64,000 nt of DNA from Streptomyces sp. L2. Lineage in GTDB: Bacteria; Actinomycetota; Actinomycetes; Streptomycetales; Streptomycetaceae. Below, piece after piece: positions 35,487 to 45,162 of this stretch. The stretch is from the NCBI RefSeq assembly GCF_004124325.1, contig NZ_QBDT01000001.1:3472001-3536000 (forward strand). Reading direction: 5' to 3'. The stretch's first letter is position 1. Every line of letters begins with the position of its first letter. The notes under the pieces were generated by a model. The model ran no database searches, was not told the origin of the DNA, and was given only the letters and a program-made list of their open reading frames with translations. Both the position numbers and the translations under genes were made by a program.

Positions 35487-37442
35487 GTGAGCAACGAGAG
35501 CCTGGCCAACCTGCTGAAGGAAGAACGCAGGTTCGCGCCCCCCGCCGACCTGGCCGCGCACGCCAACGTCACCGCGGAGGCGTACGAACAGGCCAAGGCT
35601 GACAGGCTCGGCTTCTGGGCCGAGCAGGCCCGCCGGCTGACCTGGGCCAAAGAGCCGACCGAGACGCTGGACTGGTCCAACCCGCCGTTCGCCAAGTGGT
35701 TCAAGGACGGCACGCTGAACGTGGCGTACAACTGCGTGGACCGGCACGTCGAGGCCGGGCACGGCGACCGCGTGGCGATCCACTTCGAGGGTGAGCCGGG
35801 CGACAGCCGCGCGATCACCTACGCCGAGCTGAAGGACGAGGTCTCCAAGGCGGCCAACGCCCTGCTGGAGCTGGGCGTCCGCAAGGGCGACCGGGTCGCC
35901 ATCTACATGCCGATGATCCCCGAGACCGCGATCGCGATGCTGGCCTCGGCCCGGATCGGCGCCGCCCACTCGGTCGTCTTCGGCGGCTTCTCCTCGGACG
36001 CGCTCGCGACCCGTATCCAGGACGCGGACGCCAAGGTGGTGATCACCGCCGACGGCGGCTACCGGCGCGGCAAGCCCTCCGCGCTGAAGCCGGCCGTCGA
36101 CGAGGCGGTCGCCAAGGCCGGCAACGTCGAGCATGTGCTGGTGGTGCGCCGGACCGGCCAGGAGGTGGCCTGGAACGGCGAGCACGACCAGTGGTGGCAC
36201 GAGCTGGTGGGTCGCCAGTCCGCCGAGCACACTCCGGAGGCGTTCGACGCGGAGCACCCGCTGTTCATCCTCTACACCTCCGGTACGACGGGGAAGCCGA
36301 AGGGCATCCTGCACACCTCGGGCGGCTATCTGACCCAGTGCGCGTACACCCACTGGGCGGTGTTCGACCTCAAGCCGGAGACGGACGTCTACTGGTGCAC
36401 GGCCGACGTCGGCTGGGTCACCGGGCACTCGTACATCGTCTACGGCCCGCTGGCCAACGGCGCGACGCAGGTCATGTACGAGGGCACGCCGGACACCCCG
36501 CACCAGGGCCGCTTCTGGGAGATCATCCAGAAGTACAAGGTCACGATCCTCTACACCGCCCCGACGGCGATCCGGACGTTCATGAAGTGGGGCGACGACA
36601 TCCCCGCGAAGTTCGACCTGTCCTCGCTTCGGGTGCTGGGTTCGGTGGGCGAGCCGATCAACCCCGAGGCGTGGATCTGGTACCGCAAGCACATCGGCGC
36701 CGACAGGACGCCGGTCGTGGACACCTGGTGGCAGACCGAGACCGGCGCCATGATGATCTCCCCGCTGCCCGGTGTCACGGACGCCAAGCCCGGCTCGGCG
36801 CAGCGCCCGCTGCCCGGCATCAGCGCGACCGTCGTCGACGACGAGGCGAACGAGGTGCCCAACGGCGGCGGTGGTTACCTGGTCCTGACCGAGCCGTGGC
36901 CCTCGATGCTGCGCACCATCTGGGGCGACGACCAGCGGTTCCTCGACACCTACTGGTCGCGGTTCGAGGGCAGGTACTTCGCCGGTGACGGCGCGAAGAA
37001 GGACGACGACGGCGACATCTGGCTGCTCGGCCGGGTCGACGACGTGATGCTCGTGTCCGGGCACAACATCTCCACCACCGAGGTGGAGTCGGCGCTCGTC
37101 TCGCACCCCTCGGTCGCCGAGGCGGCCGTCGTCGGGGCCAACGACGAGACCACCGGCCAGGCGATCGTCGCCTTCGTCATCCTGCGGGGCACGGCCTCCG
37201 AGGACGACTCGCTGATCGGCGCGCTGCGCGACCACGTCGGTGCCACGCTCGGGCCGATCGCCAAGCCGAAGCGGACCCTGCCGGTGGCCGAGCTGCCCAA
37301 GACCCGCTCCGGGAAGATCATGCGCCGGCTGCTGCGCGACGTGGCCGAGAACCGCCAACTCGGTGACGTCACCACGCTGACCGACTCCACGGTCATGGAC
37401 CTCATCCAGGCCAAGCTCCCGGCCGCGTCGAGCGAGGACTGA
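35487..37442 (+). CDS. acsA: Acetyl-CoA synthetase
   Basis: 651 residues from GTG 35487 with AAGGGAG upstream. AMP-forming acyl-CoA synthetase motifs: A3 [14 protein letters not shown]5 [13 protein letters not shown]8 [19 protein letters not shown], and A10 with the acetylatable lysine in [20 protein letters not shown] and the pocket tryptophan are typical of acetate-specific enzymes. It activates acetate to acetyl-CoA in two steps through acetyl-AMP; the A10 lysine is the usual site of control by Pat-type acetylation. A DasR-like operator lies upstream and a terminator downstream. Confidence 0.97.
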   Translation: MSNESLANLLKEERRFAPPADLAAHANVTAEAYEQAKADRLGFWAEQARRLTWAKEPTETLDWSNPPFAKWFKDGTLNVAYNCVDRHVEAGHGDRVAIHFEGEPGDSRAITYAELKDEVSKAANALLELGVRKGDRVAIYMPMIPETAIAMLASARIGAAHSVVFGGFSSDALATRIQDADAKVVITADGGYRRGKPSALKPAVDEAVAKAGNVEHVLVVRRTGQEVAWNGEHDQWWHELVGRQSAEHTPEAFDAEHPLFILYTSGTTGKPKGILHTSGGYLTQCAYTHWAVFDLKPETDVYWCTADVGWVTGHSYIVYGPLANGATQVMYEGTPDTPHQGRFWEIIQKYKVTILYTAPTAIRTFMKWGDDIPAKFDLSSLRVLGSVGEPINPEAWIWYRKHIGADRTPVVDTWWQTETGAMMISPLPGVTDAKPGSAQRPLPGISATVVDDEANEVPNGGGGYLVLTEPWPSMLRTIWGDDQRFLDTYWSRFEGRYFAGDGAKKDDDGDIWLLGRVDDVMLVSGHNISTTEVESALVSHPSVAEAAVVGANDETTGQAIVAFVILRGTASEDDSLIGALRDHVGATLGPIAKPKRTLPVAELPKTRSGKIMRRLLRDVAENRQLGDVTTLTDSTVMDLIQAKLPAASSED

Positions 37443-37452
37443 GCGGAAGCAC

Positions 37453-37489
37453 GAGGGGCACCCGGCCTGGCGAGGCGCGGGTGCCCCTC
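37453..37489 (+). terminator. Terminator after acsA
   Basis: Perfect 12-bp stem GAGGGGCACCCG/CGGGTGCCCCTC around a 13-base loop, followed by T, 11 bp past the acsA stop. Confidence 0.85.
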
Positions 37490-37646
37490 TGCGTCTTCCG
37501 CCCGCGGTGCCTATCGTGAGGATCCCCGGTACCGGCCCCCCAGCACATTAGGTAAACTAAACAAAGCGTCGAGAACAGCAGTATGGGTGCGCCGGGAAGT
37601 CTGGTCGGCATGTGAGCCGTCCTGCCCATCCACCGGAGGTCTCCCC

Positions 37647-39083
37647 GTGACCGCGCCCCGTCTGTCCCCCCGCAAGGCCCTCGGCCGTCTGTCCCTGCCC
37701 GAGCGGACCTTCGTCGTGGACGCGCTGCGCACCGAGACCGTCGGCGGTGTCCTCCTCCTGGTCGCCGCCGTCGCCGCCCTCGTCTGGGCGAACATCCCGG
37801 CCCTGCACCACGGCTACGAGACGGTCAGCGACTTCCACTTCGGACCCGGCGCCCTCGGCCTGCACCTGTCCGTCGCGCACTGGGCGGCCGACGGACTCCT
37901 GGCGGTGTTCTTCTTCGTCGCCGGCATCGAACTCAAGCGGGAACTCGTCGCCGGCGACCTGCGCGACCCCAAGGCCGCCGCGCTGCCCGTGGTGGCCGCG
38001 CTGTGCGGGATGGCCGTACCCGCGCTCGTCTACACCGTCACCGGCCTCGCCGGGCACGGATCGCTGCAGGGCTGGGCGGTGCCCACCGCCACCGACATCG
38101 CCTTCGCGCTCGCCGTCCTCGCGGTCATCGGCACCTCGCTGCCCAGCGCTCTGCGCGCGTTCCTGCTCACCCTCGCCGTCGTCGACGACCTGTTCGCGAT
38201 CCTCATCATCGCGATCTTCTTCACCGACCGGATCGACTTCGCCGTACTCGGCGGGGCGGTCGCCGGCCTGGTGGTGTTCTGGCTGCTGCTGCGCTGGGGT
38301 GTACGCGGCTGGTACGTGTACGTGCCGCTGGCCCTGGTCATCTGGGCGCTGATGTACAACAGCGGTGTGCACGCCACCATCGCCGGCGTGGCGATGGGCC
38401 TGATGCTCCGCTGCACCACCCGCGAGGGTGAACGGCACTCCCCCGGCGAGCGCATCGAACACCTGGTGCGCCCGCTGTCCGCCGGGCTCGCGGTGCCGCT
38501 GTTCGCCCTGTTCAGCGCGGGGGTGTCGGTGTCCGGCGGGGCGCTCGGCGACGTGTTCACCAAGCCGGAGACGCTGGGGGTCGTCCTCGGTCTGGTCGTC
38601 GGCAAGACGCTCGGCATCTTCGGCGGCACCTGGCTGACCGTGCGGTTCACCCGTGCCTCGCTCGGCGAGGGGCTCGCCTGGCCCGACGTGTTCGCGGTGG
38701 CGTCCCTCGCCGGGATCGGCTTCACCGTCTCCCTGCTCATCGGCGAACTGGCCTTCGACGGCGACGCCGTGCTGACGGACGAGGTGAAGGCCGCCGTCCT
38801 CAGCGGGTCGCTGATCGCCGCGGTGTGCGCGACGGCGCTGCTGAAGGTGCGCAACGCCAAGTACCGCCGGATGTGCGAGGAGGAGGACCGCGACGAGGAC
38901 CTCGACGGCATCCCGGACGTGTACGAGCAGGACGACCCGGCGTACCACCTGCGCATGGCCGAGATCCACGAGCGCAAGGCCGCCGAGCACCGCCGTATCG
39001 CCGCCGAGCGGGCGGAAGAGGCGCGCCACAAGCTTGCCGAAGTACCGGGCGGGGCAGGCGAGGAGGGCGGCCGTCCGGCATGA
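37647..39083 (+). CDS. nhaA: Na+/H+ antiporter NhaA
   Basis: 478 residues from GTG 37647, preceded by GGAGGT. Twelve-helix NhaA fold with VFFFVAGIELKRELVAGDL, the TM4 motif PTATDIAFALAVLAVIG and the ion-binding Asp pair in LLTLAVVDDLFAILIIAIF. After the last helix it has about 65 extra charged residues (EEEDRDEDLDGIPDVYEQDD, then an Ala/Glu/Arg helix), absent from E. coli NhaA. It exchanges external protons for internal sodium. Confidence 0.95.
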   Translation: MTAPRLSPRKALGRLSLPERTFVVDALRTETVGGVLLLVAAVAALVWANIPALHHGYETVSDFHFGPGALGLHLSVAHWAADGLLAVFFFVAGIELKRELVAGDLRDPKAAALPVVAALCGMAVPALVYTVTGLAGHGSLQGWAVPTATDIAFALAVLAVIGTSLPSALRAFLLTLAVVDDLFAILIIAIFFTDRIDFAVLGGAVAGLVVFWLLLRWGVRGWYVYVPLALVIWALMYNSGVHATIAGVAMGLMLRCTTREGERHSPGERIEHLVRPLSAGLAVPLFALFSAGVSVSGGALGDVFTKPETLGVVLGLVVGKTLGIFGGTWLTVRFTRASLGEGLAWPDVFAVASLAGIGFTVSLLIGELAFDGDAVLTDEVKAAVLSGSLIAAVCATALLKVRNAKYRRMCEEEDRDEDLDGIPDVYEQDDPAYHLRMAEIHERKAAEHRRIAAERAEEARHKLAEVPGGAGEEGGRPA

Positions 39084-39160
39084 TCTGACGGGACGGTACA
39101 AAATCAAGAGCCCCGACAGCCCCGTAGACACGGCTTGAAAGACCTCAGAGGGAGACCGCG

Positions 39161-39649
39161 ATGAGCGCACCCGACGGCAGCCCGGTCGGCGCCGAACGCA
39201 GCATCGGCCAGCTGTTCGCCTCGGCGACGACCGAAATGTCGGCGCTGGTGCACGACGAGATCGCGCTGGCCAAGGCCCAGCTGAAGCAGGACGTCAAGCG
39301 CGGCGCGGTGAGCGGTGGCGCGTTCTCGGTGGCCGGCGCCGTACTGGTGTTCTCCCTGCCGATGCTCAACTTCGCGCTGGCGTACGGCATCCGGACCTGG
39401 AGCCACTGGAACCTGGCGGTCTGCTTCCTGCTGTCCTTCGCGGCGAACGTGCTGGTGGCCGGCGGGCTCGGCCTGATCGGCGTGGTGTTCGCGAAGAAGG
39501 CCAAGAAGAGCAAGGGCCCGCAGAAGGTCGCCGCGTCGATGAAGGAGACCGCGGGCGTCCTGCAGAACGCCAAGCCGCACCCGCGTCCCGAGCTGCCCGA
39601 GGACCGGACGCCCGCGGCGATCGAGGCTGTGGCACGCTCGTCCTCATGA
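39161..39649 (+). CDS. Phage-holin-like superfamily III protein (DUF1469)
   Basis: 162 residues. N-terminal amphipathic helix (SIGQLFASATTEMSALVHDEIALAKAQLKQD), two membrane helices (about 54-76 and 86-110) separated by a short turn, and a Lys-rich cytoplasmic tail. This is the actinobacterial holin-like family found in chromosomes outside prophages, role unknown. Its stop overlaps the start of the following hydrolase gene (ATGA), so the two are probably translated together; SGGAFSVAGAV is the family's first helix. Confidence 0.88.
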   Translation: MSAPDGSPVGAERSIGQLFASATTEMSALVHDEIALAKAQLKQDVKRGAVSGGAFSVAGAVLVFSLPMLNFALAYGIRTWSHWNLAVCFLLSFAANVLVAGGLGLIGVVFAKKAKKSKGPQKVAASMKETAGVLQNAKPHPRPELPEDRTPAAIEAVARSSS

Positions 39650-40581
39650 CCGAGCCCGCCGCGCCCGCGGCCGTACGGATCGACGTTCCCGGCGGACGAA
39701 AAGTGAGCCACCGGGACGTCGCGGCCAACGGTGCCCGCTTCCACATCGCCGAACTCGGCGACGGCCCGCTGGTGCTGCTCCTGCACGGTTTCCCGCAGTT
39801 CTGGTGGACGTGGCGGCACCAGCTGGTCGCGCTCGCCGACGCCGGGTTCCGGGCGGTCGCCATGGACCTGCGGGGCGTCGGCGGCAGCGACCGCACCCCG
39901 CGCGGCTACGACCCGGCCAACCTCGCCCTGGACGTCACCGGCGTGATCCGCTCCCTCGGCGAGCCGGACGCCGCGCTGGTCGGGCACGACCTGGGCGGCT
40001 ATCTGGCGTGGACGGCGGCCGCGATGCGCCCCAAGCTGGTACGGCGGCTCGCCGTGGCCTCGATGCCGCACCCGCGCCGCTGGCGCGCGGCGATGCTCCG
40101 GGACGCCCGGCAGACCGCCGCCAATTCCTACATCTGGGGCTTCCAGCGGCCCTGGATCCCCGAGCGGCAGCTCACCGCCGACGACGGCGCGCTGGTGGGC
40201 CGGCTGATCCGGGACTGGTCCGGGCCGCGCCCGCCGGAGGACGCGGCGGTGGAGGCGTACCGGCGGGCGATGTGCATCCCGTCCACCGCGCACTGTGCGA
40301 TCGAGCCGTACCGCTGGCTGGTGCGCTCGCTCGCCCGGCCGGACGGCATCCAGTTCAACCGCCGGATGAAGCGGCCCGTCCGGGTGCCCACCCTGCATCT
40401 GCACGGCTCACTGGACCCGGTGACGCGGACGCGCAGCGCGGCCGGTTCGGGCGAGTACGTCGAAGCGCCGTACCGCTGGCGGCTGTTCGACGGACTGGGG
40501 CACTTCCCGCACGAAGAGGACCCGACGGCCTTCTCCGGCGAGCTGATCAACTGGCTGAAGGACCCCGAACCCGACCGCTGA
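39646..40581 (+). CDS. Alpha/beta hydrolase (epoxide-hydrolase-like)
   Basis: 311 residues. HGFPQFWWTWRHQL carries the oxyanion HG-P and conserved Trp, ALVGHDLGGYLAW the nucleophile Asp of GHDLGG, and FDGLGHFPHEEDP the catalytic His. An Asp nucleophile with HGFP is the epoxide hydrolase/dehalogenase signature. Substrate unknown. Translationally coupled to the holin-like gene. Confidence 0.88.
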   Translation: MTEPAAPAAVRIDVPGGRKVSHRDVAANGARFHIAELGDGPLVLLLHGFPQFWWTWRHQLVALADAGFRAVAMDLRGVGGSDRTPRGYDPANLALDVTGVIRSLGEPDAALVGHDLGGYLAWTAAAMRPKLVRRLAVASMPHPRRWRAAMLRDARQTAANSYIWGFQRPWIPERQLTADDGALVGRLIRDWSGPRPPEDAAVEAYRRAMCIPSTAHCAIEPYRWLVRSLARPDGIQFNRRMKRPVRVPTLHLHGSLDPVTRTRSAAGSGEYVEAPYRWRLFDGLGHFPHEEDPTAFSGELINWLKDPEPDR

Positions 40582-40747
40582 GCCCGGCCGGCGGGCCGTC
40601 CCGCGCCACCCATTGTGACGGTGCCACAGCCTGCCGTAGGCGTCTGCTGGAACACCTGTCCCTCGAACGGCCACATGCCTGCCGCATAGGCCAATTGGGG
40701 GGCGCGGAAGCGGTTATCGACCTTGGGGCGGGGGCAGACGTCGGGGT

Positions 40748-40927
40748 ATGGGCTGGACGCACGACTACAGTGACGCACCCCGCAACCGTCGCTCGGCCGC
40801 CGGGCTGAGCACCCCTCAGCGCGGCACGCCGCAACTGGCGGAAGCGGACCTCCGCGTGGGGATCCCGCGCATCCTGCGCCGCCGGGCACGCTGGGTCTCC
40901 ATGCGCCTGCGTCACCCGCGCGGCTGA
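40748..40927 (+). CDS. Small conserved basic protein, 59 codons
   Basis: Reads MGWTHDYSDAPRNRRSAAGL and ends RRARWVSMRLRHPRG. Third codon positions are strongly GC, the product is very basic with 13 arginines, and it ends 61 bp before the convergent MarP gene's stop. I remember a similarly sized protein next to the marP homologue in other streptomycetes but cannot verify it. A weak CGGGG precedes the ATG. The remaining gap 40582-40747 shows nothing else. Confidence 0.6.
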   Translation: MGWTHDYSDAPRNRRSAAGLSTPQRGTPQLAEADLRVGIPRILRRRARWVSMRLRHPRG

Positions 40928-40988
40928 ACCGCCGACCGCGCCGGACCACCCGCGCGAGGCGTCGTACGACCCCCGCACCACCGCCCGC

Positions 40989-42188
40989 TCACAGGGCGCA
41001 GCTGTCGGTACCCACCTGCTCGTTCGCCGTACGGCCGCGGGTGATGTCGGGTCGGATCTCGTCCGCCGTCAGGGCGTAGCCGGTGTCGGCGTCGTCGAGG
41101 GACTTGGCGAACACCACGCCGTAGACGCGCCCTTCGGGGGTCAGCAGCGGTCCGCCGGAGTTGCCCTGACGCACGGTCGTGTAAAGGGAGTAGACGTCTC
41201 GACGGACGGTTCCGCGGTGGTAGATGTCGGGGCCGTTGGCGGTGATGCGCCCGCGCACGCGTGCGGCGCGGACGTCGTACGACCCGTTCTCCGGGAAGCC
41301 GGCGACGATGGCGCCGTCGCCGCTGGCCGCGTCCTGGTCGGACAACCGCAGGGCAGTCGCCCTCAGGTCCGGTACGTCGAGGACGGCGATGTCGCGCTTC
41401 CAGTCGTACAGGACGACCTTCGCGTCGTATCTGCGGCCGACCCCGCCGATCTGCACGGTGGGCGCGTCGACGCCGCCGACGACGTGCGCGTTGGTCATGA
41501 CCCTGCGGTCGGCGAAGACGAAGCCGGTGCCTTCGAGGACCTTGCCGCAGCTCTGGGCGGTGCCGGTGACCTTGACGATGGACCGCTGGGCGCGGGCGGC
41601 CACCGGGCTCGCGGCGAGTGCCGGGTCGGGCGGCCGGACGTCGGTGATGGGCTCGTCGGAGAACGGGCTGAAGACCTGCGGGAAGCCGTTCTGCGCGAGC
41701 ACGGAGGAGAAGTCGGCGAACCAGGTGTCGGCCTGGGCGGGCAGCGCCCGGGAGACGCCGAGGAGCACCTTGGAGCCGCGGACCTCCTTGCCGAGCGTGG
41801 GCAGGGTCGTCCCGGCGAGCGCGGAACCGATCAGCCAGGCGACCAGCAGCATGGCGACGACGTTGACGAGGGCGCCGCCGGTGGCGTCGAGGGCGCGGGC
41901 CGGGGTCCAGGTGATGTAGCGGCGCAGCTTGTTGCCGAGGTGGGTGGTCAGGGCCTGCCCGATGGACGCGCAGACGATGACGATGATCACGGCGACCACG
42001 GCGGCGGTGGTACCGACCTGCGCGTTGTCGGTCACGGCGTCCCAGATCACGGGCAGCGTGTACACGGCGACGAGTCCGCCGCCGAGGAACCCGATCACCG
42101 ACAGGATGCCGACGACGAAGCCCTGGCGGTAGCCGACGACGGCGAACCACACGGCCGCGACCAGCAACAGGATGTCCAGCGCGTTCAC
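40989..42188 (-). CDS. marP: MarP-type periplasmic serine protease (CvpA domain plus trypsin-like domain)
   Basis: 399 residues. Residues 1-150 hold four membrane helices of the CvpA type (ALDILLLVAAVWFAVVGYRQGF). From about 200 a trypsin-like protease follows with His in VMTNAHVVGG (near 231), Asp in WKRDIAVLDV (near 263) and Ser in RQGNSGGPLL (near 342). A cysteine early in the domain (AQSCGKVLEG) and one four residues from the end (TDSCAL) match the disulfide that activates M. tuberculosis MarP, a protease needed for acid resistance and cell-wall processing. Confidence 0.94.
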   Translation of the reverse strand: MNALDILLLVAAVWFAVVGYRQGFVVGILSVIGFLGGGLVAVYTLPVIWDAVTDNAQVGTTAAVVAVIIVIVCASIGQALTTHLGNKLRRYITWTPARALDATGGALVNVVAMLLVAWLIGSALAGTTLPTLGKEVRGSKVLLGVSRALPAQADTWFADFSSVLAQNGFPQVFSPFSDEPITDVRPPDPALAASPVAARAQRSIVKVTGTAQSCGKVLEGTGFVFADRRVMTNAHVVGGVDAPTVQIGGVGRRYDAKVVLYDWKRDIAVLDVPDLRATALRLSDQDAASGDGAIVAGFPENGSYDVRAARVRGRITANGPDIYHRGTVRRDVYSLYTTVRQGNSGGPLLTPEGRVYGVVFAKSLDDADTGYALTADEIRPDITRGRTANEQVGTDSCAL

Positions 42189-42286
42189 TGTTTCGGGCCT
42201 CGCCTCATCGCTTCGCGGTCACTCCGGTCGGCCGCGGGCCGGGAGGTTTCGTCGGCCCGGGCGGCCACAGCACGGCAGACACCCTG

Positions 42287-43075
42287 TCATGACCGCCGGT
42301 CGAGCGGGACCAGCTTCTCCCTGTCCCAGGGCCGCTCCCAGCCCGCGAAGTGCAGCAGACGGTCGATGACGCCGGCGGTGAAGCCCCAGACGAGGGCCGA
42401 TTCGACCAGGAATGCCGGACCTCGGTAGCCGCGGGGGTGGACGGCCGTGGCGCGGTTGGCGGGGTCCGTGAGATCCGCCACGGGGACGGTGAAGACCCGC
42501 GCCGTCTCGTTCGGATCGACGACGCCGACCGGGCTGGGCTCGCGCCACCAGCCGAGCACGGGTGTGACGACGAATCCGCTGACCGGGATGTACAGCCGGG
42601 GCAGCACACCGAACAGCTGTACGCCGGCGGGGTCGAGCCCGGTCTCCTCCTCGGCCTCGCGCAGCGCGGCCCGCAGCGGGCCGTCGGCCTGCGGGTCACC
42701 GTCCTCGGGATCGAGAGCACCACCGGGGAAGGAGGGCTGCCCGGCATGGGAGCGCAGCGACCCGGCCCGCTCCATGAGCAGCAGCTCGGGCCCGCGGCTG
42801 CGCTCTCTCGGGCGTCGGCCGCCGCTCGGGGGTGTGCCGTCGTCCGCACGACCACCGCCGTCCGCGGGGGCGCCTCCGGCCGGGCCCGCGCCGCCCTCGC
42901 CGAACAGCACCAGGACGGCCGACTGCCGGCCCGAGCCGTTGGCCGGGGGGAGGAAGCTGCTGAGCTGGAGCGGCTCGACCGTCTCCGCGGCGTGCACCAC
43001 CGGGTCCAGCCAGCCCGGCAGGCCCTCCTTGCTCAGCGTCACGGGACCGTCCTGGGTCTTGCTCGTGTGCCTCAT
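42287..43075 (-). CDS. CoA-pyrophosphatase-type Nudix hydrolase
   Basis: 262 residues. The CoA-family motif LLLMERAGSLRSHAGQPSFPGG precedes the Nudix box, whose core REAEEETGLDP is intact, with a longer than usual spacer after the first Gly. Such enzymes cut CoA or its oxidised form to 3',5'-ADP and phosphopantetheine. A Gly/Pro-rich insert (about residues 62-95) splits the N-terminal region. ATG 43075 is chosen; a GTG two codons earlier is also possible. The gene is leftward between nth and marP, 98 bp before marP. Confidence 0.88.
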   Translation of the reverse strand: MRHTSKTQDGPVTLSKEGLPGWLDPVVHAAETVEPLQLSSFLPPANGSGRQSAVLVLFGEGGAGPAGGAPADGGGRADDGTPPSGGRRPRERSRGPELLLMERAGSLRSHAGQPSFPGGALDPEDGDPQADGPLRAALREAEEETGLDPAGVQLFGVLPRLYIPVSGFVVTPVLGWWREPSPVGVVDPNETARVFTVPVADLTDPANRATAVHPRGYRGPAFLVESALVWGFTAGVIDRLLHFAGWERPWDREKLVPLDRRS

Positions 43076-43178
43076 GCCCACCCCCGTCCTGCCGTGTCCA
43101 ACGCCCGGGGGTGCCGAGATCGTTCCGCGTCCGGGCCGGATTCACCCGGCAGAGCGGGACCGGGCCCCGCTCCACCCG

Positions 43179-44111
43179 TCATGCGGACCCCAGCGGCGGC
43201 GCCGGCTTGCCGCCCGCGTCCAGGTAGGCCTGCGGGGGCTTCAGCCGCTGTCCCGGGAAGCCGCCCTTCTCGTACTTCAGGAGCTTCGCCGCCTTGTCCG
43301 GATCGGTCTCGCCCTCGCCGTACGCCGGGCACAGCGGGGCGATGGGGCAGGCGCCGCAGGCGGGTTTGCGGGCGTGGCAGATCCGGCGGCCGTGCCAGAT
43401 CACGTGGTGGGACAGGTCCGTCCAGTCGCTCTTGGGGAACAGCGCCCCGACGGCCGCCTCGATCTTGTCGGGGTCGGTCTCCCCGGTCCACTGCCAGCGC
43501 CGCACCAGCCGCTGGAAGTGCGTGTCCACGGTGATCCCGGGCCGCCCGAACGCGTTGCCGAGGACGACGAAGGCCGTCTTGCGGCCGACGCCGGGCAGCT
43601 TGACCAGGTCCTCAAGACGGCCCGGCACCTCGCCGCCGAAGTCCTCGGTGAGCGCCTTGGACAGCCCTATGACCGACCTCGTCTTGGCCCGGAAGAAACC
43701 GCAGGGCCGCAGGATCTCCTCGACCTCCTCGGGGTTGGCCGCGGCCAGCTCCTCGGGGGTGGGGTACTTGGCGAACAGCGCCGGGGTGGTCTGGTTGACC
43801 CGCAGGTCGGTCGTCTGGGCGGACAGCACCGTGGCGACGAGGAGCTGGAAGGGGTTGTCGAAGTCCAGCTCCGGGTGGGCGTACGGATACACCTCGGCGA
43901 GCTCGCGGTTGACCCGGCGGGCCCGGCGGACCAGGGCGGTACGGGACTCGCCTGCCGGGGACTTCACGGCGATCTTCTTGACGGGCGCCTTCTTATCCGT
44001 TTTGACGGTTTTCCTACTTCCGCCCGGGCCCTGTTCGCCCACAGCGGAATCACGACGTACAACCACCCGCCCAGCCCCCTTGGCCTGTGCTCTCACCGGC
44101 GATTTGGACAC
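43179..44111 (-). CDS. nth: Endonuclease III
   Basis: 310 residues; the first 60 are a basic, Lys-rich extension not present in E. coli Nth (211 residues). Core: helix-hairpin-helix [15 protein letters not shown] with the catalytic Lys, the catalytic Asp in [10 protein letters not shown], and the 4Fe-4S ligands in [17 protein letters not shown] (C-x6-C-x2-C-x5-C). It removes oxidised pyrimidines from DNA and nicks the abasic site. Divergent from crp with a 206-bp gap. Confidence 0.95.
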   Translation of the reverse strand: MSKSPVRAQAKGAGRVVVRRDSAVGEQGPGGSRKTVKTDKKAPVKKIAVKSPAGESRTALVRRARRVNRELAEVYPYAHPELDFDNPFQLLVATVLSAQTTDLRVNQTTPALFAKYPTPEELAAANPEEVEEILRPCGFFRAKTRSVIGLSKALTEDFGGEVPGRLEDLVKLPGVGRKTAFVVLGNAFGRPGITVDTHFQRLVRRWQWTGETDPDKIEAAVGALFPKSDWTDLSHHVIWHGRRICHARKPACGACPIAPLCPAYGEGETDPDKAAKLLKYEKGGFPGQRLKPPQAYLDAGGKPAPPLGSA

Positions 44112-44213
44112 CCGGCCAGCCTAAAGCCCGGCACCGACATCCGCCCCGGACCCGGAAGATCAGCCCCCGATTGGACCCCTGCCGCTTACCTTGGGACACC
44201 TGTGCGGCATCCT

Positions 44214-44227
44214 TGTGACAGATCACA
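44214..44227. promoter_or_regulatory. CRP-like palindrome in the nth-crp divergent promoter region
   Basis: TGTGACAGATCACA: a perfect inverted repeat of the CRP half-site TGTGA with a 4-base spacer, 91 bp before the crp start. The classical CRP site has a 6-base spacer, so the fit is incomplete, but position and half-sites suggest autoregulation by Crp or control by another CRP/FNR member. Confidence 0.5.
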
Positions 44228-44317
44228 CTGTTTGGACCGTCCGGCAAAATGGGGAACACGGTCCCCTGGCACGTGGGGGAGCAAGATCCCCTGAGCAGGT
44301 CGACAAGGAGAGAACTC

Positions 44318-44992
44318 GTGGACGACGTTCTGCGGCGCAACCCGCTCTTCGCGGCTCTTGACGACGAGCAGGCCGCGGACCTTCGCGCCTCGATGAACGA
44401 GGTGACCCTCGCGCGCGGCGACTCGCTGTTCCACGAGGGCGACCCCGGTGACCGGCTGTACGTCGTCACCGAAGGCAAGGTCAAGCTGCACCGCACCTCG
44501 CCCGACGGCCGCGAGAACATGCTCGCCGTGGTCGGCCCCAGCGAGCTGATCGGCGAGCTCTCCCTGTTCGACCCGGGCCCGCGTACGGCGACCGCGACCG
44601 CGCTGACCGAGGTCAAGCTGCTCGCCCTCGGCCACGGCGACCTCCAGCCCTGGCTGAACGTGCGGCCCGAGGTGGCCGGCGCCCTGCTGCGCGCCGTCGC
44701 ACGCCGGCTGCGCAAGACCAACGACGCCATGTCCGACCTGGTCTTCTCCGACGTCCCGGGCCGTGTCGCCCGCGCCCTGCTGGACCTGTCCCGCCGCTTC
44801 GGCGTGCAGTCCGAGGAGGGCATCCACGTCGTCCACGACCTCACGCAGGAGGAGCTGGCCCAGCTGGTCGGCGCCTCGCGCGAGACGGTCAACAAGGCGC
44901 TGGCGGACTTCGCCCAGCGGGGGTGGCTGCGCCTGGAGGCGCGGGCGGTCATCCTGCTGGACGTGGAGCGACTGGCCAAGCGGTCCCGCTGA
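44318..44992 (+). CDS. crp: cAMP receptor protein Crp
   Basis: 224 residues from GTG 44318 with AAGGAGAG eight to twelve bases upstream; the longer frame has no family-like sequence. cNMP-binding fold with phosphate-binding cassette IGELSLFDPGPRTATATAL, then the dimer helix and a winged helix-turn-helix (LTQEELAQLVGASRETVNKALADF). It is the Streptomyces Crp needed for germination, sporulation and antibiotic production. Confidence 0.96.
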   Translation: MDDVLRRNPLFAALDDEQAADLRASMNEVTLARGDSLFHEGDPGDRLYVVTEGKVKLHRTSPDGRENMLAVVGPSELIGELSLFDPGPRTATATALTEVKLLALGHGDLQPWLNVRPEVAGALLRAVARRLRKTNDAMSDLVFSDVPGRVARALLDLSRRFGVQSEEGIHVVHDLTQEELAQLVGASRETVNKALADFAQRGWLRLEARAVILLDVERLAKRSR

Positions 44993-44994
44993 TT

Positions 44995-45010
44995 CCGGGT
45001 TTGGACCCGG
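44995..45010 (+). terminator. Short hairpin after crp
   Basis: CCGGGT-TTGG-ACCCGG, a 6-bp perfect stem starting three bases after the crp stop. Short, so only a possible terminator. Confidence 0.45.
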
Positions 45011-45045
45011 CCCCGGATCCGGCCGGCCGGTCCCTCGGGACGCCC

Positions 45046-45103
45046 GGCTCAGGGACGCCCGGATCAGCGCTTCGCGGCTCAGGGACGCCCGGTTCAGGGC
45101 TTC
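45046..45103. repeat. Two direct repeats, 30-bp period
   Basis: GGCTCAGGGACGCCCGG and about ten following bases occur twice, 30 bp apart, between crp and the nucleotidyltransferase gene. Part of a wider run of GGGACGCCCGG words from 45037. Confidence 0.55.
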
Positions 45104-45162
45104 CCGTTCCGCACGGGCTCGACGCCGGCGGGTGGTTCCTGCGGGAGGGCTCCCTCGCGCGC

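Noticed and set aside
45001..45162. Upstream extension of the nucleotidyltransferase
   Set aside because: The region is made of GGGACGCCCGG direct repeats and the crp terminator hairpin; family similarity begins at about 45163.
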